Source: Protea cynaroides (Eukaryota > Streptophyta > Magnoliopsida > Proteales > Proteaceae). Taken from it: a stretch of 64,000 nucleotides of DNA. Below, piece after piece: positions 12,162-23,419 of this stretch. The position numbers and the translations under genes were made by a program. The number at the start of each line of letters is the position of its first letter. The stretch's first letter is position 1. The notes beneath the pieces are model-generated. The model was not told the DNA's origin. It searched no databases and saw only the letters and a list, made by a program, of their open reading frames with translations. The stretch covers positions 62,043,510 to 62,107,509 of the forward strand of contig CM053276.1 of the NCBI GenBank assembly GCA_028583415.1. The letters are read 5' to 3'.

Positions 12162-12365
12162 TTGTTGCATTGTTTTGTTTGTTCACTGAGCCATGATGTG
12201 TGCTCACCCTTTCGACTTCGAATATTTTTAGTTGATGATGCAGGTCCTACTATTGAAGAATATATGAATGCACCGATGTATGGACACGTTGCTGCGATGG
12301 ACGTAGAAGCTGAAGAAGATGTGCATGATTCATCATGCAAGTGCAACCAATGTGTTTTTGCTTAA
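12162..12365 (+). other. Short conserved reading frame inside the LTR
   Basis: A 67-codon frame near the LTR end. Its second half (from a GCAG/GT site at about 12240) reads GPTIEEYMNAPMYGHVAAMD and then a DVHDSSCKCNQCVFA stop. Equivalent acidic, Cys-ending frames are found in the LTRs at 9320-9434, 21910-22035 and, on the minus strand, 32914-33040. Several differences between copies are silent or conservative. The frame may be an exon reached by splicing at the conserved gatgcag/gt site. Its function is unknown. Confidence 0.4.
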
Positions 12366-12646
12366 GTTTAGTTATAATTTGAACATCAGATATGTAATTG
12401 ATTATTTATTTTTATGTATTGTGATTTGGAGATAATTGGATTAAATACTTATTTATCACTGTTAGACTCTCAGTTCATTATCTGTAAGACTTTCGCTTAT
12501 TTGTTTATTACCTCTAATTATTATCGTAAAATGTGTGTGTGGTTTGATATGGTGGGTATGACCTATACAAGATCCTGGTTGAACCATTGGTTTATTGGCG
12601 GTTCATCACACTAATCTGGTTAGACCAGAATTGGGGTGTGACAACT

Positions 12647-12658
12647 TGGTATCAGAGC
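12647..12658 (+). other. Primer binding site, tRNA-iMet (copy B)
   Basis: tggtatcagagc, four bases after the LTR end. It is complementary to the 3' end of initiator methionine tRNA, the common primer of plant LTR retrotransposons. Confidence 0.9.
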
Positions 12659-12818
12659 TCTCCCAGGTTCTACCCATTGACCTAACTACTTCCACATGAG
12701 TCATGAACTGAGTCAGAATTAAAATTTAAAAGCTGTAATAAGAACACACCATAAGCACCTGTGTTGTATAAGACATAAACTAAGAAAGAGAATAATGCAC
12801 ATATGTAAATGAGAAACC

Positions 12819-12937
<119 letters not shown>

Positions 12938-13028
12938 AAAAGGGAAGTAAAAAAAATATATCTGAATCGTATGATCCATGTATCCAACCCCGAAAAATAA
13001 AATAAATGAAAAAAAGAATTAAATGATA

Positions 13029-14305
13029 TCATGGAGCTGGAAGTGCTAGAAGAGGAGGTGCCTCACGATCTCTATCGTAGTCCTCAGCATATACTCTCGC
13101 GAGCCAGGCCACCTAAGTCTGAGTCGCTCAGAGACTAGCTGTCAGATTTGTTACCCTCTGGTCTGTAAAGCCTGGGCATCTAGAAGCTTTCCTACTCTCC
13201 AATCAGTCACGCGCTAAGCCTCCCGAATCTCACGTAGCAACCCCATCATGTCATCTGATGGTGGGCGAGAAGGGCCAACTGAATGAGAAGCCCGAGAAGG
13301 GCCAGCTCCATTAGAATGCTATGGTGATAGAGGAGGGATGGCATCCACATCCATGTACATCCGATCATCATCCTCCTCATCATCACTCTCGTGTGCCTTT
13401 GCTGCTACCTCTGCTGCTGCTACTGCTGCCGCCTCTACATCTGCTGCCGCTACCCGAGTGAGAGGACGTCTCATAGCATTCCTCTCATCATCACTGACCT
13501 GTATCTCTCTCATGCCCATCCTGTTGATGGTCTCCCAATCAAGGTCACCTGGAAAGGTGTCCTCAAGGATCCTCTCATCCACTAGGTCCACCTGTAGACG
13601 AGTGAGTAGGGTGGAGATCAGCCACCCATAGGTCAAGTTACCTCTCGACTCAAGAAACGTAGCTCTATGCATAGTCTGAAGAATGATATATGGGAGGCAG
13701 ACAGGCTGTCTAGTACAAATACAGTACAGCAGGTACTGGGTCAACTGTGAAACCATCTCGTAGTGTCCGCCCTGGGGAATAAGATTATGCTGGATAATCT
13801 TACAGTAGACCCGTGGCTCTGGACGCAGGTTGACTGCTTTCATCTCCCAGTGGTCATCCCGAAGAATCTGGTTATCTATCTCTGCATGCACCTGTGTAGA
13901 CAGAAACTGTGGCTCCCTAGGTGCACAGTAAACCAACTGACCATCATTTGAGATGCCTAGGAGATCAGCCAACTCCTGATAGTTGAAAGAGATCGGAATC
14001 CCTTTCACCCAGCTGGTGATCTGAAGCTCTCTACCCCTGTCAACATCCTCTAGGTCACCCTCTAACTGTAGGTGACAGTAGAACTGCTTAACCAAGTCCG
14101 GGTGAGTGCAAGCCTCGTACAGAATCACTGGAAGTCAGCCCATATCACCAAATGCACTCTCCACATCAAACAGGGCTAAGTAGGCTAAGTTCACACACCG
14201 ACCCCCTTCCACTTTCTTCCGGTCAAACCAAGGAAATCGCACCTCTGCTTCAACGGCCCTGAAGCATCCTGGGTCATGAACTCGAGGAGCCTTAGTGCGA
14301 ACCAT
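13029..14305 (-). pseudogene. Copy B antisense gene (plant transposon protein-like)
   Basis: Runs opposite to gag-pol, from ATG at 14305 (MVRTKAPRVHDP) to a stop at 13029. The N-terminal half has the pattern PDLVKQFYCHL, then ITSWVKGIPISF and LADLLGI, as in the putative plant transposon protein domain (LVREFY...VRGK...L-GL). The middle part, from WEMKAVNLRPEPRVY to QYLLYCICTRQPVCLPYII, is strongly conserved in all three copies. The tail is Ala-rich, then acidic (ESDDEEDDDRMYMDVD), then Ser/Pro-rich. Copy B has TGA in place of a Trp codon after FGDMG (14132) and stops in the tail, so it is broken. Its role is unknown; it could modulate the element. Confidence 0.75.
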
Positions 14306-14310
14306 GATAA

Positions 14311-14427
14311 TTGTAAGAGAAGAAAATAAGAAAAACAAGTTAGATAAATTTAAAAATTTGACAGCATACGATGTAAAATGGGAAAAAGTCTCACTTTTCA
14401 CCCAAACATTTGGGCAAGAGGACTTAC
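14311..14427 (-). other. Candidate leader intron of the antisense gene (copy B)
   Basis: On the minus strand a GTAAGT donor (14427-14422) follows ctat, and a pyrimidine-rich tract ends six bases before the ATG. The acceptor AG is changed to AA in this copy. Copies A and D keep an AG at this place. Confidence 0.4.
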
Positions 14428-15176
14428 ATAGGTCCTAAACCATCCTGCAAAACTCATATAATCAGAAATTTTAACTAGGTAGGTCGAATTTTAAGAAATT
14501 TTGATAATTGGGAAAAACCCCCAAAATTTAGGTCAAAAATGGGAATTTTCAAGTTTCTACTAAACTAACCGACGAAACTCGAATTTTCTTAAGGGCTTTC
14601 ATCCATTGGGTAGCCAATAGCAATAAGCCCCAATAAAAATTAAAATTTTATGGTTAGAAAAATATTAATCAGAAGAAAACCCTACAAATGGCAAAAACCC
14701 TAGGTATAAAAGCTTAAAAATGGAGAAAAGTAGATAACATACCTCAAGGAATGGAATGGAGATCGTGGATCGATGGAAAAATCACCAAGTTTTTACGGTA
14801 GACACTGTAGCAACTCAGTGGTGGCGAGTTGAGTTGTGACCGTAGGAAAGGAAAGGAGAATGAGAGGGAAAAATCTCGAAAACAGGTTTAAAGACTTGAT
14901 TTTTAACCATACGGTAGCACAATTCGACCAAAACCATCGGCCGTATGATCTACCATAGGTTCTCGGTAAGTTGCCAGGATTTTAAAGGTCGCACAACATG
15001 CGACCGTAGGCCATCGACCGTATAACTGACTGTTGTCTGCATTTTGATTCTGTCCAAACTTTTGCCTATTAATTTTGTTTTTCTCTCGCTTTCCATTGTG
15101 AGACTAACCCAATACTACCATTCTATTTTGTCTCACATGTGTAGCTTTGCCAATAACATACCACCCAAGAGTTTAA
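14428..15176. promoter_or_regulatory. Divergent spacer between antisense gene and gag (copy B)
   Basis: The two start codons face away from each other across this spacer. Its part at about 14975-15060 (gtcgcacaacatgcgaccgt, then catcgaccgta and a gattctgtc-type end) resembles the LTR block at about 11165-11285 in word order. Such a block could supply promoter or enhancer sites to both genes. This is inferred from sequence only. Confidence 0.4.
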
Positions 15177-16462
15177 ATGGCTGGGCGCAGAGTAAGCAGA
15201 AGGAGACAGAATGCAAACCTATTTCCACCACCTATGGATACTAATGACAATGAAGGTCAACAAGGACAGGAAGGAAATATTGGAGCTCAAAATGCAGCAC
15301 CTCAGAATGTTTACACCCAAGCCAACCCAACCAACTTACTTGCACCACCTACAGATTTGGCTACTGTAGTGATGAATTTGGCACAACAAATGCAGCATAT
15401 ACAGCAAAGGCAAGCCAACATGCAAGCTGCTATGGGAATTACTTTTTCAGTTGCAAACACAACATCTCTACCTATAGGAAAAGCTAGTACTGCACCTGGT
15501 GGTAGCAACACTGTACCCCAAGCACTGCAAACACCAACAGCACAAGGCTAAGAGCAAAACCCCCGCAAGGCGGGTATAACCAAGGTAACCATCAGTACCA
15601 GCCGCCTATGTGTGGGGCATATGCACAGTATCAGCTTGATCACTCTAGACTGATCGAGCATTTCTTGAAGTTGAAACCGAAGGAATTTACAGGCAAGCCA
15701 TCAGATCAATTGTGGCCAGCTCACTAGATCGATGAGATGGAAAGAAACTTTATGATGATGACTATAAATGAAGAAGAGAAGGGATAATGTGCCATGTTTA
15801 TGTTGAAAGGTGACGCACATCACTGGTGGAAATCAGCTAGAAGTTATCTGTTAACAAAGTACGCCCAACTGACATGGGTTATCTATAAAGAAGCGTTCTT
15901 CAAGAAGTATTTTCCCAGGAGTTTTAGAGACCAAATGGAAAAGGAGTTCTTGAGTCTGTATCAAGGACAAATGTCAGTAGACGCTTATCAGCAGCATTAT
16001 GAAGAACTGTTCTTCTTTGCTCCCTCTAGCATGCAGAAAGAAAATACCAAAACCCGAAGGTTTGTTATGGGACTTAGGGGAAGTATCCGAGAGTATGTAT
16101 TGGGAATGGAAAAGAAAATATATAACGAAGCAGTACAGATTGCTCGAGTAATAGAATCGAACCAGAGGGAAAGTTATTTTGCTCAAAACAGAGGTATAAA
16201 GAGGCCCAATGGAAACTCATACAACGGAGGGAACTCAAAGACATTTAAACCCTTCCGTACACAAGGCTTCAATGCTACAGCCAAGACTACTCTGACAATC
16301 CAACCTCAACAGAAGCAAAGTAATTCTAGAGTCAAATGCTTCAACTGCGATCAAGTAGAACATTATTCAAGAGAGTGTCTAAGCGAAAGAAGCAACTACA
16401 GCAAGGAAAAGTTTATGCAGTTACTTCTGAGGATGCTGTCGCATCGCCTGATGTGGTCACAG
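15177..16462 (+). pseudogene. gag: Copy B gag
   Basis: Start MAGRRVSRRRQNANLF; Gln-rich linker; then the retrotransposon gag core (DAHHWWKSARSYL, FFKKYFPRSFRDQMEKEF, YEELFFFAPS, FVMGLRGSIREYVLG). Near the end is one zinc knuckle, CFNCDQVEHYSREC, a CX2CX4HX4C match. A stop near 15550 and frame changes near 15550-15790 and after the knuckle break the gene. Gag forms the particle and binds RNA. The frame is followed by the candidate intron. Confidence 0.8.
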
Positions 16463-16531
16463 GTATGACCTGAACCTTTCATTTTGTAATATCTTGTGTG
16501 AGCATGTAGACTAAATTAAATCAAATCACAG
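16463..16531 (+). other. Candidate gag/PR intron (copy B)
   Basis: 69 bp bounded by gtcacag/gtatgacc and aatcacag/gtatcgta, with a ctaaat branch-like motif near the middle. Read through, the Gag frame stops within three codons (GMT stop). Removed, the sequence runs DVVTG-IVPINGLPARVLFD, straight into the protease. Equivalent segments lie at 35041-35108 and 28703-28773. Confidence 0.5.
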
Positions 16532-19500
16532 GTATCGTACCTATTAATGGCTTACCCGCCAGAGTACTCTTTGACTCTCGAGCTACTCATTCTTTTATAT
16601 TTGTGTCATTTGAAAAGAAGTTAAATCTACCCCTCAGACCTTTAGACTACAAACTGCTTGTACGATCACCTATGGGATTAGAAGTGGAACTAGACAAAGG
16701 TTATGGACCATGTTCAGTTCTTATCGGCAAGAAGATTTTGGATGCAACCTTAATCTAACTCGAGATGGTAGACTTTGACGTTATCTTGAGAATGGATTGG
16801 TTAGCTCGGCACTCCAAGAACCTATTATGTGCGGAAAAGAAACTAACATTTAAAGACAAGGAAGGAGCAGAGTTTAGTTTTACAGGAACCAAACTTTCCC
16901 GTAAACGAAAGCTCATCCTCTCTGCATTTAAGGCTAGAAAATGTCTCGAGAAAGAAGGAATTAGGTATCTAGTATCCGTGGTCAACCTCACCAAGGAAGC
17001 ACCATGAATGGAGGATATTGAATTTGTGCGTGAATTTCCAGATGTATTTCCTGAGGAACTACCAGGACTACCACCTGACCGAGTGACAGAGTTCATTATA
17101 GATCTTATACCCGGAGCCGTACCAGTATCTAAAGCACCTTATCGAATGGCTCCTACTGAACTGAAGGAATTGATGGTACAACTACATGAATTACTAGACA
17201 AGGGTTATATTAGACCCAGCATATCACCATGGGGAGTGCCAGTATTGTTCGTGAAAAAGAAGGATGGTAGCGTTCAACTGTGTATAAATTATCAAAAATT
17301 GAATAAGCTTACAATCAAGAATTGGTACCCGTTGCCTCGATCGATGACTTGTTCGATCAGTTGCAAGGTGCCAAAGTGTTCTTTAAAATTGATCTTCGGT
17401 CAGGATGCCATCAGTTGAAGATTAAAGAAAGTGATATTCCAAAGACAGCATTTAGAACTAGATATGGACATTATGAATTTTTAGTCATGTCTTTTAGATT
17501 GACTAATACACCCGCAACTTTTATGGAACTCATAAATCAAGTATTCCATGATATGTTGGATACGTCAGTCATCTTATTTATTGACGACATTCTAGTCTAC
17601 TCCAAAGACAAAGAAACTCATATCACAAATCTAAGAGCCACTCTGTAGCGACTAAGAAAGGAGAAGCTTTACACTAAATTTACCAAGTGTGAGTTATAGC
17701 TGAATGGAGTCGCTTTCTTAGGCCATGTTGTATCAGCTGAAGGGATTAAAGTGGATCCTAGCAAGATTGAAGCCATTGTAAAATGGAAAGCACCTAAGAA
17801 TGTTTCCAAAATTAGAAGTTTCTTAGGTTTAGCTGGGTACTATCGACAATACGTGGAAGATTACTCTAGAATCATCGTGCCTCTCACTAGTCTGACAAAG
17901 AAAGGAGAAAAGTTTGTTTGGACCGATAAATGTGAAGAGTATTTCCAACATTAAAGGCTAGATTGATATCAGCTCCCATTTTGACTATTTCGATCCCAGG
18001 ACAACCATTTACCTTGTAGATCGATGCTTCTGGGTTAGGTTTGGGATGTGTGCTTATACAAGGAGAATAAGTAATTACGTATGCTTTAAGACAACTGAAG
18101 ACACATGAGAAGAACTATCTCACTCATGACTTGGAATTAGCAGCAGTAGTACATGCTGTTAAGATATGAAAACATTATTTGTATGGAGAGAAATTTTAGA
18201 TTAAATCAGATCATAAGAGTCTCACTCATCTTTTTAATCAAAAGGAGTTGAACATGAGATAGAAAAGATAGCTGGAATTACTGAAGGATTATGATTGTGA
18301 TATCCAGTATCATCCAGGAAAAGCTAATGTAGTTGCTGACGCATTAAGCAAGAAAACTATGACAAAATCTCAAGAAGAATCTAGTGCAAATGTTGTAGTG
18401 TATGTCATAGGAAGAGTATTTAATTACGATAAAGAGTAGTTCGTGATTGATATTTTGAATGAATCAACTTACCAAGGGTTTATTCATCTATTCTCAAACA
18501 TGTTTGTTACATTGAAGATTGTACCTGATTTGCTAGATGAAGTGAAAGCAGCTATTAAATTAGACCCTTATCTGAGAATGGTGCAAGAAGACCTTGAAAA
18601 AGGTAGGATTACTCCTGAGTTCACTTTGGATTCTAAGAAAGTAATAAGATACAAAGGGAGAGTATGTGTTCCAGAAAATGAAGACTTGGATATTAGACAC
18701 AGACTAATGAAGGAAGCCCACACCACCGCTTATTTGGTACATCCTGGAAGTACAAAGATGTATCATGATCTGAAGAAACTATATTGGTGGAGAGGAATGA
18801 AAACAGATGTAGCTAAATTTGTGTCTCAATGCTTGAATTGTCAGCAAGTAAAGGCTGAAAGGCAAAGACTTGCAGAATTGTTACAGCCACTACCAGAACC
18901 AGCATGGAAATGGGACTGCATCACTATAGACTTCGTCACCAGGTTGCCATTGACTCCCCGAGTAGTTGACGCGGTCTGGGTGATTATAGATCGTTTGACT
19001 AAGACAGCTCGTTTTATAGCTATACGAACTCAGTATACCCTAAAGAGGTCAGCTAAGCTATATGTGGATAATATTGTCAAATTGTATGGTGTGCCTAAAA
19101 GCATCATGTCCGACAGAGACCTACGCTTTACCTCAAAGTTTTGGAAAGGATTACAGAAGGCTATGGGTACAACATTGAAGTTTAGTCCTGCATTCCATCC
19201 TTAGACCGATGGATATTCAGAGCATACCATTCAAATTTTAGGAGACATGCTTTGAGCTTGTGTCATTGATTTTAAAGGATCATGGGATGAGAAGTTACCA
19301 TTGAACGAGTTCGCTTATAATAATAGCTATTAAGCTACAATACAGATGTCGCCCTATGAAGCACTGTACGGTAGGAAATGTTGAACTCCTTTATTTTGGT
19401 AGGAAGTTAGAGAACGGAGTATTGTTGGACCAGAGTTTGTTGAAGAGACTTGTCGAGTGGTCGACATTATCAAGGAAAGGATTCGAGTGGCTCAGAACCG

Positions 19501-19980
19501 TCATAAGCAATATGTGGACAATCGACACAGAGATCTCGAATTCACCATAGGTGATAAGGTATTTCTGAAAATATCTCTTATGCGTGGTTTGAAAAGGTTT
19601 GGCAGAAGGGAAAGCTGTATCCCAGATATATTGAACCTTATGAAGTTCTTGTTAGACGTGGAAGGTTAGCACTACCACCATCAATGTCTAGTGTACATGA
19701 TGTATTCCATGTCTCACAATTGAAGAAGTACGTCAAAGATCCAACACACATGTCATCGGATTTGACTGAAGATTTGACGTTCGAAGTAGTACCTTTTGAG
19801 ATCACTAGCCGGAAGGTACAACGTCTTCGCAACCGTGACATTTACTACGTTAAGGTTACTTGGAGAAGCCAAAATGTGGAAGAGATTACATGAAAAGAAG
19901 AGAATGCTATGTGGAAGCAATATCCTCTCCTATTCAACTCGGAAGGTATGTGCAAATTTCAAAGACAAAATTTATATAAG
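16532..19980 (+). pseudogene. pol: Copy B pol (PR-RT-RH-INT-chromodomain)
   Basis: Order of domains: protease remnant (VLFDSRATHSF at about 16565; the usual DSG is DSR); reverse transcriptase with FIDDILVYS near 17576; RNase H (IDASGLGLGCVL near 18020); integrase zinc finger (H, H, C, C at 18720-18850) and catalytic core with D in TIDFVT, D in SDRD and E in SEHT (about 18920-19220); chromodomain-like end (KVQRLRNRDIYYVKVTW, near 19810-19870). Premature stops (for example near 16757, 16984, 17648 and 19201) and frameshifts (near 17335, 17945 and 19390) make it inactive. Confidence 0.85.
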
Positions 19981-19990
19981 AGGGGGGAGT
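19981..19990 (+). other. Polypurine tract (copy B)
   Basis: aggggggagt directly before the 3' LTR, the plus-strand primer of reverse transcription. It matches the tract next to the copy D 3' LTR. Confidence 0.85.
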
Positions 19991-22315
19991 TGTAAGGCCC
20001 GTACTCCACTAACTTGGTTTAACCATGTCGTGCCAGGTCTTCCCATCATTCTTGGACCAAGTGGACCGATCGTTTGAAGATGGATCACAAACCAGGTATG
20101 AGAATCGAGTTAAAAATACTGAAAACATACCTATGGTCGAATACCTGGGTAGGTATGGTCGACCATAAGGAAGGAAACAAAAATCTCAAATCTAGAACCC
20201 CACGGTCGATGATTTCGACCCTACAGTTGACAAATTCTGCGACTGTAGCCATCGACCGTGAGAACCCAGATCAGACTCCGAGTTTTGGAAACTTTCCTAA
20301 ACTAAGGGATTGCTACCCTAATTGAAAGAGGACTCTATATGGAGAGTTTTTCTCTATATAAAGGACATCCCTCAACCCTTTTTCACTCTTTTAGAACATT
20401 AGTAAACCTAGAGAAAGAGAAGGAAGAGAAGGAAAAGAAGAAAAGGCTAAGGAGAGGATTTGCTGAGAAGAGATTGGCTCTCTATCACAGGCAAAGGTAT
20501 GAACCTAATCTCTAAAGATGTTAATTCTATGGATTAAGGATTCTATAGAGGATTAGGGATGTCAACCTATCATGATCCATGTGATTCCTTGAGTAATTTC
20601 CAAGGACAGCCATGGGGGATGAATTTGATGGTTAGGGTGATAAGAAACTGCTAATGATGGCCATAAGATGACCTTAGAATAAATCCAATTGAAGAACAGA
20701 GGAATTAACCAAGGAAGAACTCGAATTGCACGTAGTTTGTAACCAGAAATCTCAAGGTCGCAGCTACGGTCAACCATAGCATGACCAAAGGATCGACCAT
20801 AGGCATTCGAAAAGATTAAGGAATCATATGGTCGCAGCTACGGTCGCACCATATGCGACCGTAGGGTATCGACTGTAGATAGTAAGGTCGATACAGTATG
20901 AGACCATCGGATTAATCAGACACCTATCAGTGCTCTGTTTTGATTTTCTACTACTGTAACATGTTACATATGAACCCTAACTTAAATTCCTCTAACTTTT
21001 AGGTTGTTAAATCAATTCAAAGAGAATTTCAAGGCTTGGAAGGAGATCGAGTATTGCTAACAGGTGAGGGAATAAGACCTAAATTAATTGGATAATAACA
21101 AACTATTTATTTTTATTGAGTCCAATGCCATGATTGATTCTATGCTTGTATGCTTGTAATGTACATCTCACATGTTATCCAATATTCTTGCTATTACTAT
21201 TCATGCATATTTAATTCTATTTATTTATAACATGATGATGATGATGATGCTAGGAATAGGCATGTGAATGTATGTGTTTGGTTGGTGTGTTGGATGCGAG
21301 TGGAGCATCAGGGGGAGGACGTGGCATGGTGGTCTTTAACCTCATCACCAGACTCTAGCCCTATCTCTACTCAAGTCTTGCCTACTAACATCGTTGTATC
21401 ACCATTACCTTAGCAATACTATTACGTCGTAGGGCATCAGGGGAGGTAGTCTCTGACCGTATGGTCTCTGACTCTGTCGGGGGGCCTTAGCTCTATCTCT
21501 ATGGACATATTGAGGGATGCTGGGGTGAGACCTTGGATACACTATTTGGCATTAGGTTTGGTTAGTTGCGAGCCCAGTTTGCAAGCCCTCACCAATAGGG
21601 GCTTACATGTTGGTATGGGTAGGGCATCAAGGGAAGCATTGGTGGTGTTTGATTCGGATACTTTAGCTCTATCTCTATTCTATGATGGGTGCATATGGGA
21701 CGACAATGGTGTTTAATCCATTGGGCGGATTCACACACTCGTGTATAGAGGTGCGGGGGCCACCAAACCTTTCTATAGCACATTACAAACTTAAAAATCA
21801 GACCAAAGATATGAATTGAATGCATGCATATGTTTGTTGCATTGTTTTGTTTGCTTACTGAGACATGATGTGTGCTCACCCTTTCGACGTTGAATATTTT
21901 TAGTTGATGATGCAGGTTCTACTATTGAAGAATATATGAATGCGCCAACGTATGGACACATTGCTGCGATGGACGTAGAAGCTGAAGAAGATGAGCATGA
22001 TTCATCATGCTAGTGCAACCAATGTGTTTTTGCTTAAGTTTAGTTATAATTTTAACATCTGATATGTAATTGATTATTTATTTTTATATCTTGTTGTTTG
22101 AAGATAATTGGATTAAATACTTATTTATCACTGTTAGACTCTCAGTTCATTATCTGTAAAACTTTTGTTTATTTGTTTATTACCTCTGATTATTACCGTG
22201 GAATGTGTGTGTGGTTTGATATGTTGGGTATGACCTGTAAGAGATCCTGGTTAAACCGTTGGTTTATTGGCGGTTCATCACACTAATTTGGCTAGACTAG
22301 AATTGGAGTGTGACA
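19991..22315 (+). repeat. Copy B 3' LTR
   Basis: Starts tgtaaggcccgtactccact and ends attggagtgtgaca. It is collinear with the 5' LTR, with the TATA box at 20355-20362, the ATG-repeat at 21232-21249 and the short conserved frame near 21910-22035 (interrupted here by a TAG after SSC). It is followed by the aacat duplication. Confidence 0.9.
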
Positions 22316-22320
22316 AACAT
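22316..22320. repeat. Target duplication of copy B (right)
   Basis: aacat, identical to 10291-10295. Confidence 0.9.
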
Positions 22321-23227
22321 CCGATCATTATCCTCCTCATCATCACTCTCGTTTGCCACTACCGCTGCCGCCTCTACATCTGCTACCACCACCCGAGTAA
22401 GAGGACGTCTCATGGCATTCCTCTCATCATCATTCACCAGTATCTCTCTCATCCCCATCCTGCAGATGGCCTCCTAATCAAGGTCAGCTAAGAAGGTGTC
22501 TTCATAGATCCTCTCATCCTCTAAGTTCACTTGTAAGCGAGAAAGCAGAGTGGAGATCAACCATCCATAGGGTAAGTTACCTCTCGAAGCAGACAATGTG
22601 GCTCTGTACATAGTCCGAATGATAATGTAAGGAAGACAGACAGGCTGTCTAGTGCAGATGCAGTACAGTAAGTATTGAGTCAATTGAGAGACCATCTCAT
22701 AATGTCCACCTTGAGGAATCTGATTATGCTGGATGGTTTTATAGTATACTCGTGGCTCAGGACGCAGGTTAACTGCTTTCATTTCCCAGCAGTCTTCTCG
22801 AAGAATCCGACTGCATACCTCTGTACGCATAATAGTGGATAGGAACTTGGGTTCCTTAGGAGCGCAGTAGACCAAAGGACCGGTGCTTGAGATACCCAAA
22901 AGATCCGCCAACTGTTGGGTATTGAAGGAGATAGGAACCCCTTTTACCCAACTAGTGATCCGAAGCTCTCTTCCACTGTCTATATCCTCTGGATCACCCT
23001 CAACCTGTAGGTTGTAGTAGAACTGTTTTACCAAATCTGGAAGGGTGCAACCCTCGTACAAGATCACAGGAAGCCAGTCTATATCCCCAAATGCCCTCTC
23101 CACGGGCTAAATTAACACACCGATCCCCTTCCACCTTTTTTCGATGAAACCATGGATATTGTACCTCTGCTTTAATGGATCTGAAGCGACGAGGGTCATG
23201 AAATCTGAGAACCTTGGTGCGAACCAT
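22321..23227 (-). pseudogene. Copy A antisense gene, main part
   Basis: Minus strand from MVRTKVLRFHDPRRF (ATG at 23227). A short deletion near 23105 removes the segment before MERAFGDIDWLPVILYEG. Then follow LVKQFYYNL, WVKGVPISF, LADLLGI and the conserved WEMKAVNLRPEPRVY to RQPVCLPYII block. A stop lies at 22474. It continues, across inserted copy B, at 10008-10295. Except for the deletion and stop this is the best-preserved reading of the core domain. Confidence 0.75.
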
Positions 23228-23232
23228 GATAG

Positions 23233-23347
23233 CTGCGAGAAAAGAGAATAAGAAAACAAGTTAGAAAGATAGAAAATTGGGTAGCATAACGACGTGAAAT
23301 GAGAAAAGCTTCACTTTTCACCCAAACACTTGGGCAGGAAGACTTAC
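23233..23347 (-). other. Candidate leader intron of antisense gene (copy A)
   Basis: On the minus strand, GTAAGT at 23347-23342 and a pyrimidine tract ending ttctcgCAG at 23233, five bases before the ATG. Both sites are good matches to plant splice sites, the best of the three copies. Confidence 0.5.
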
Positions 23348-23419
23348 ATAGGCACAAACCATCCTACAAGGATCAAACAATAGAAAATGGCCATCAATCA
23401 ATGAAGATTTGAAGAAATT
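23348..23419. other. Copy A leader remnant at junction with D
   Basis: Copy A sequence continues to about 23400 (cacaaaccatcctacaagg, as in copy B at 14440) and then meets the truncated LTR of D. The next part of copy A reappears only at 34672, about 1.6 kb further along by the copy B map. Confidence 0.5.

Larger units (their letters stand above)
10296..12643 (+). repeat. Copy B 5' LTR
   Basis: Starts tgtaagacccacactccact and ends ttggggtgtgaca. The TATA box is at 10660-10667. GGTCGA/GGTCGCA blocks lie at about 10455-10560 and 11070-11215, an ATG-repeat at 11560-11577 and the short conserved frame at about 12162-12365. A candidate splice donor (caaag/gtatgaacc) lies near 10811, at the same place in copies A and C. 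Confidence 0.9.

Noticed and set aside
13338..13631. Plus frame of 97 codons, Ser-rich
   Set aside because: Mirror of the Ala-rich and acidic part of the antisense gene on the other strand.
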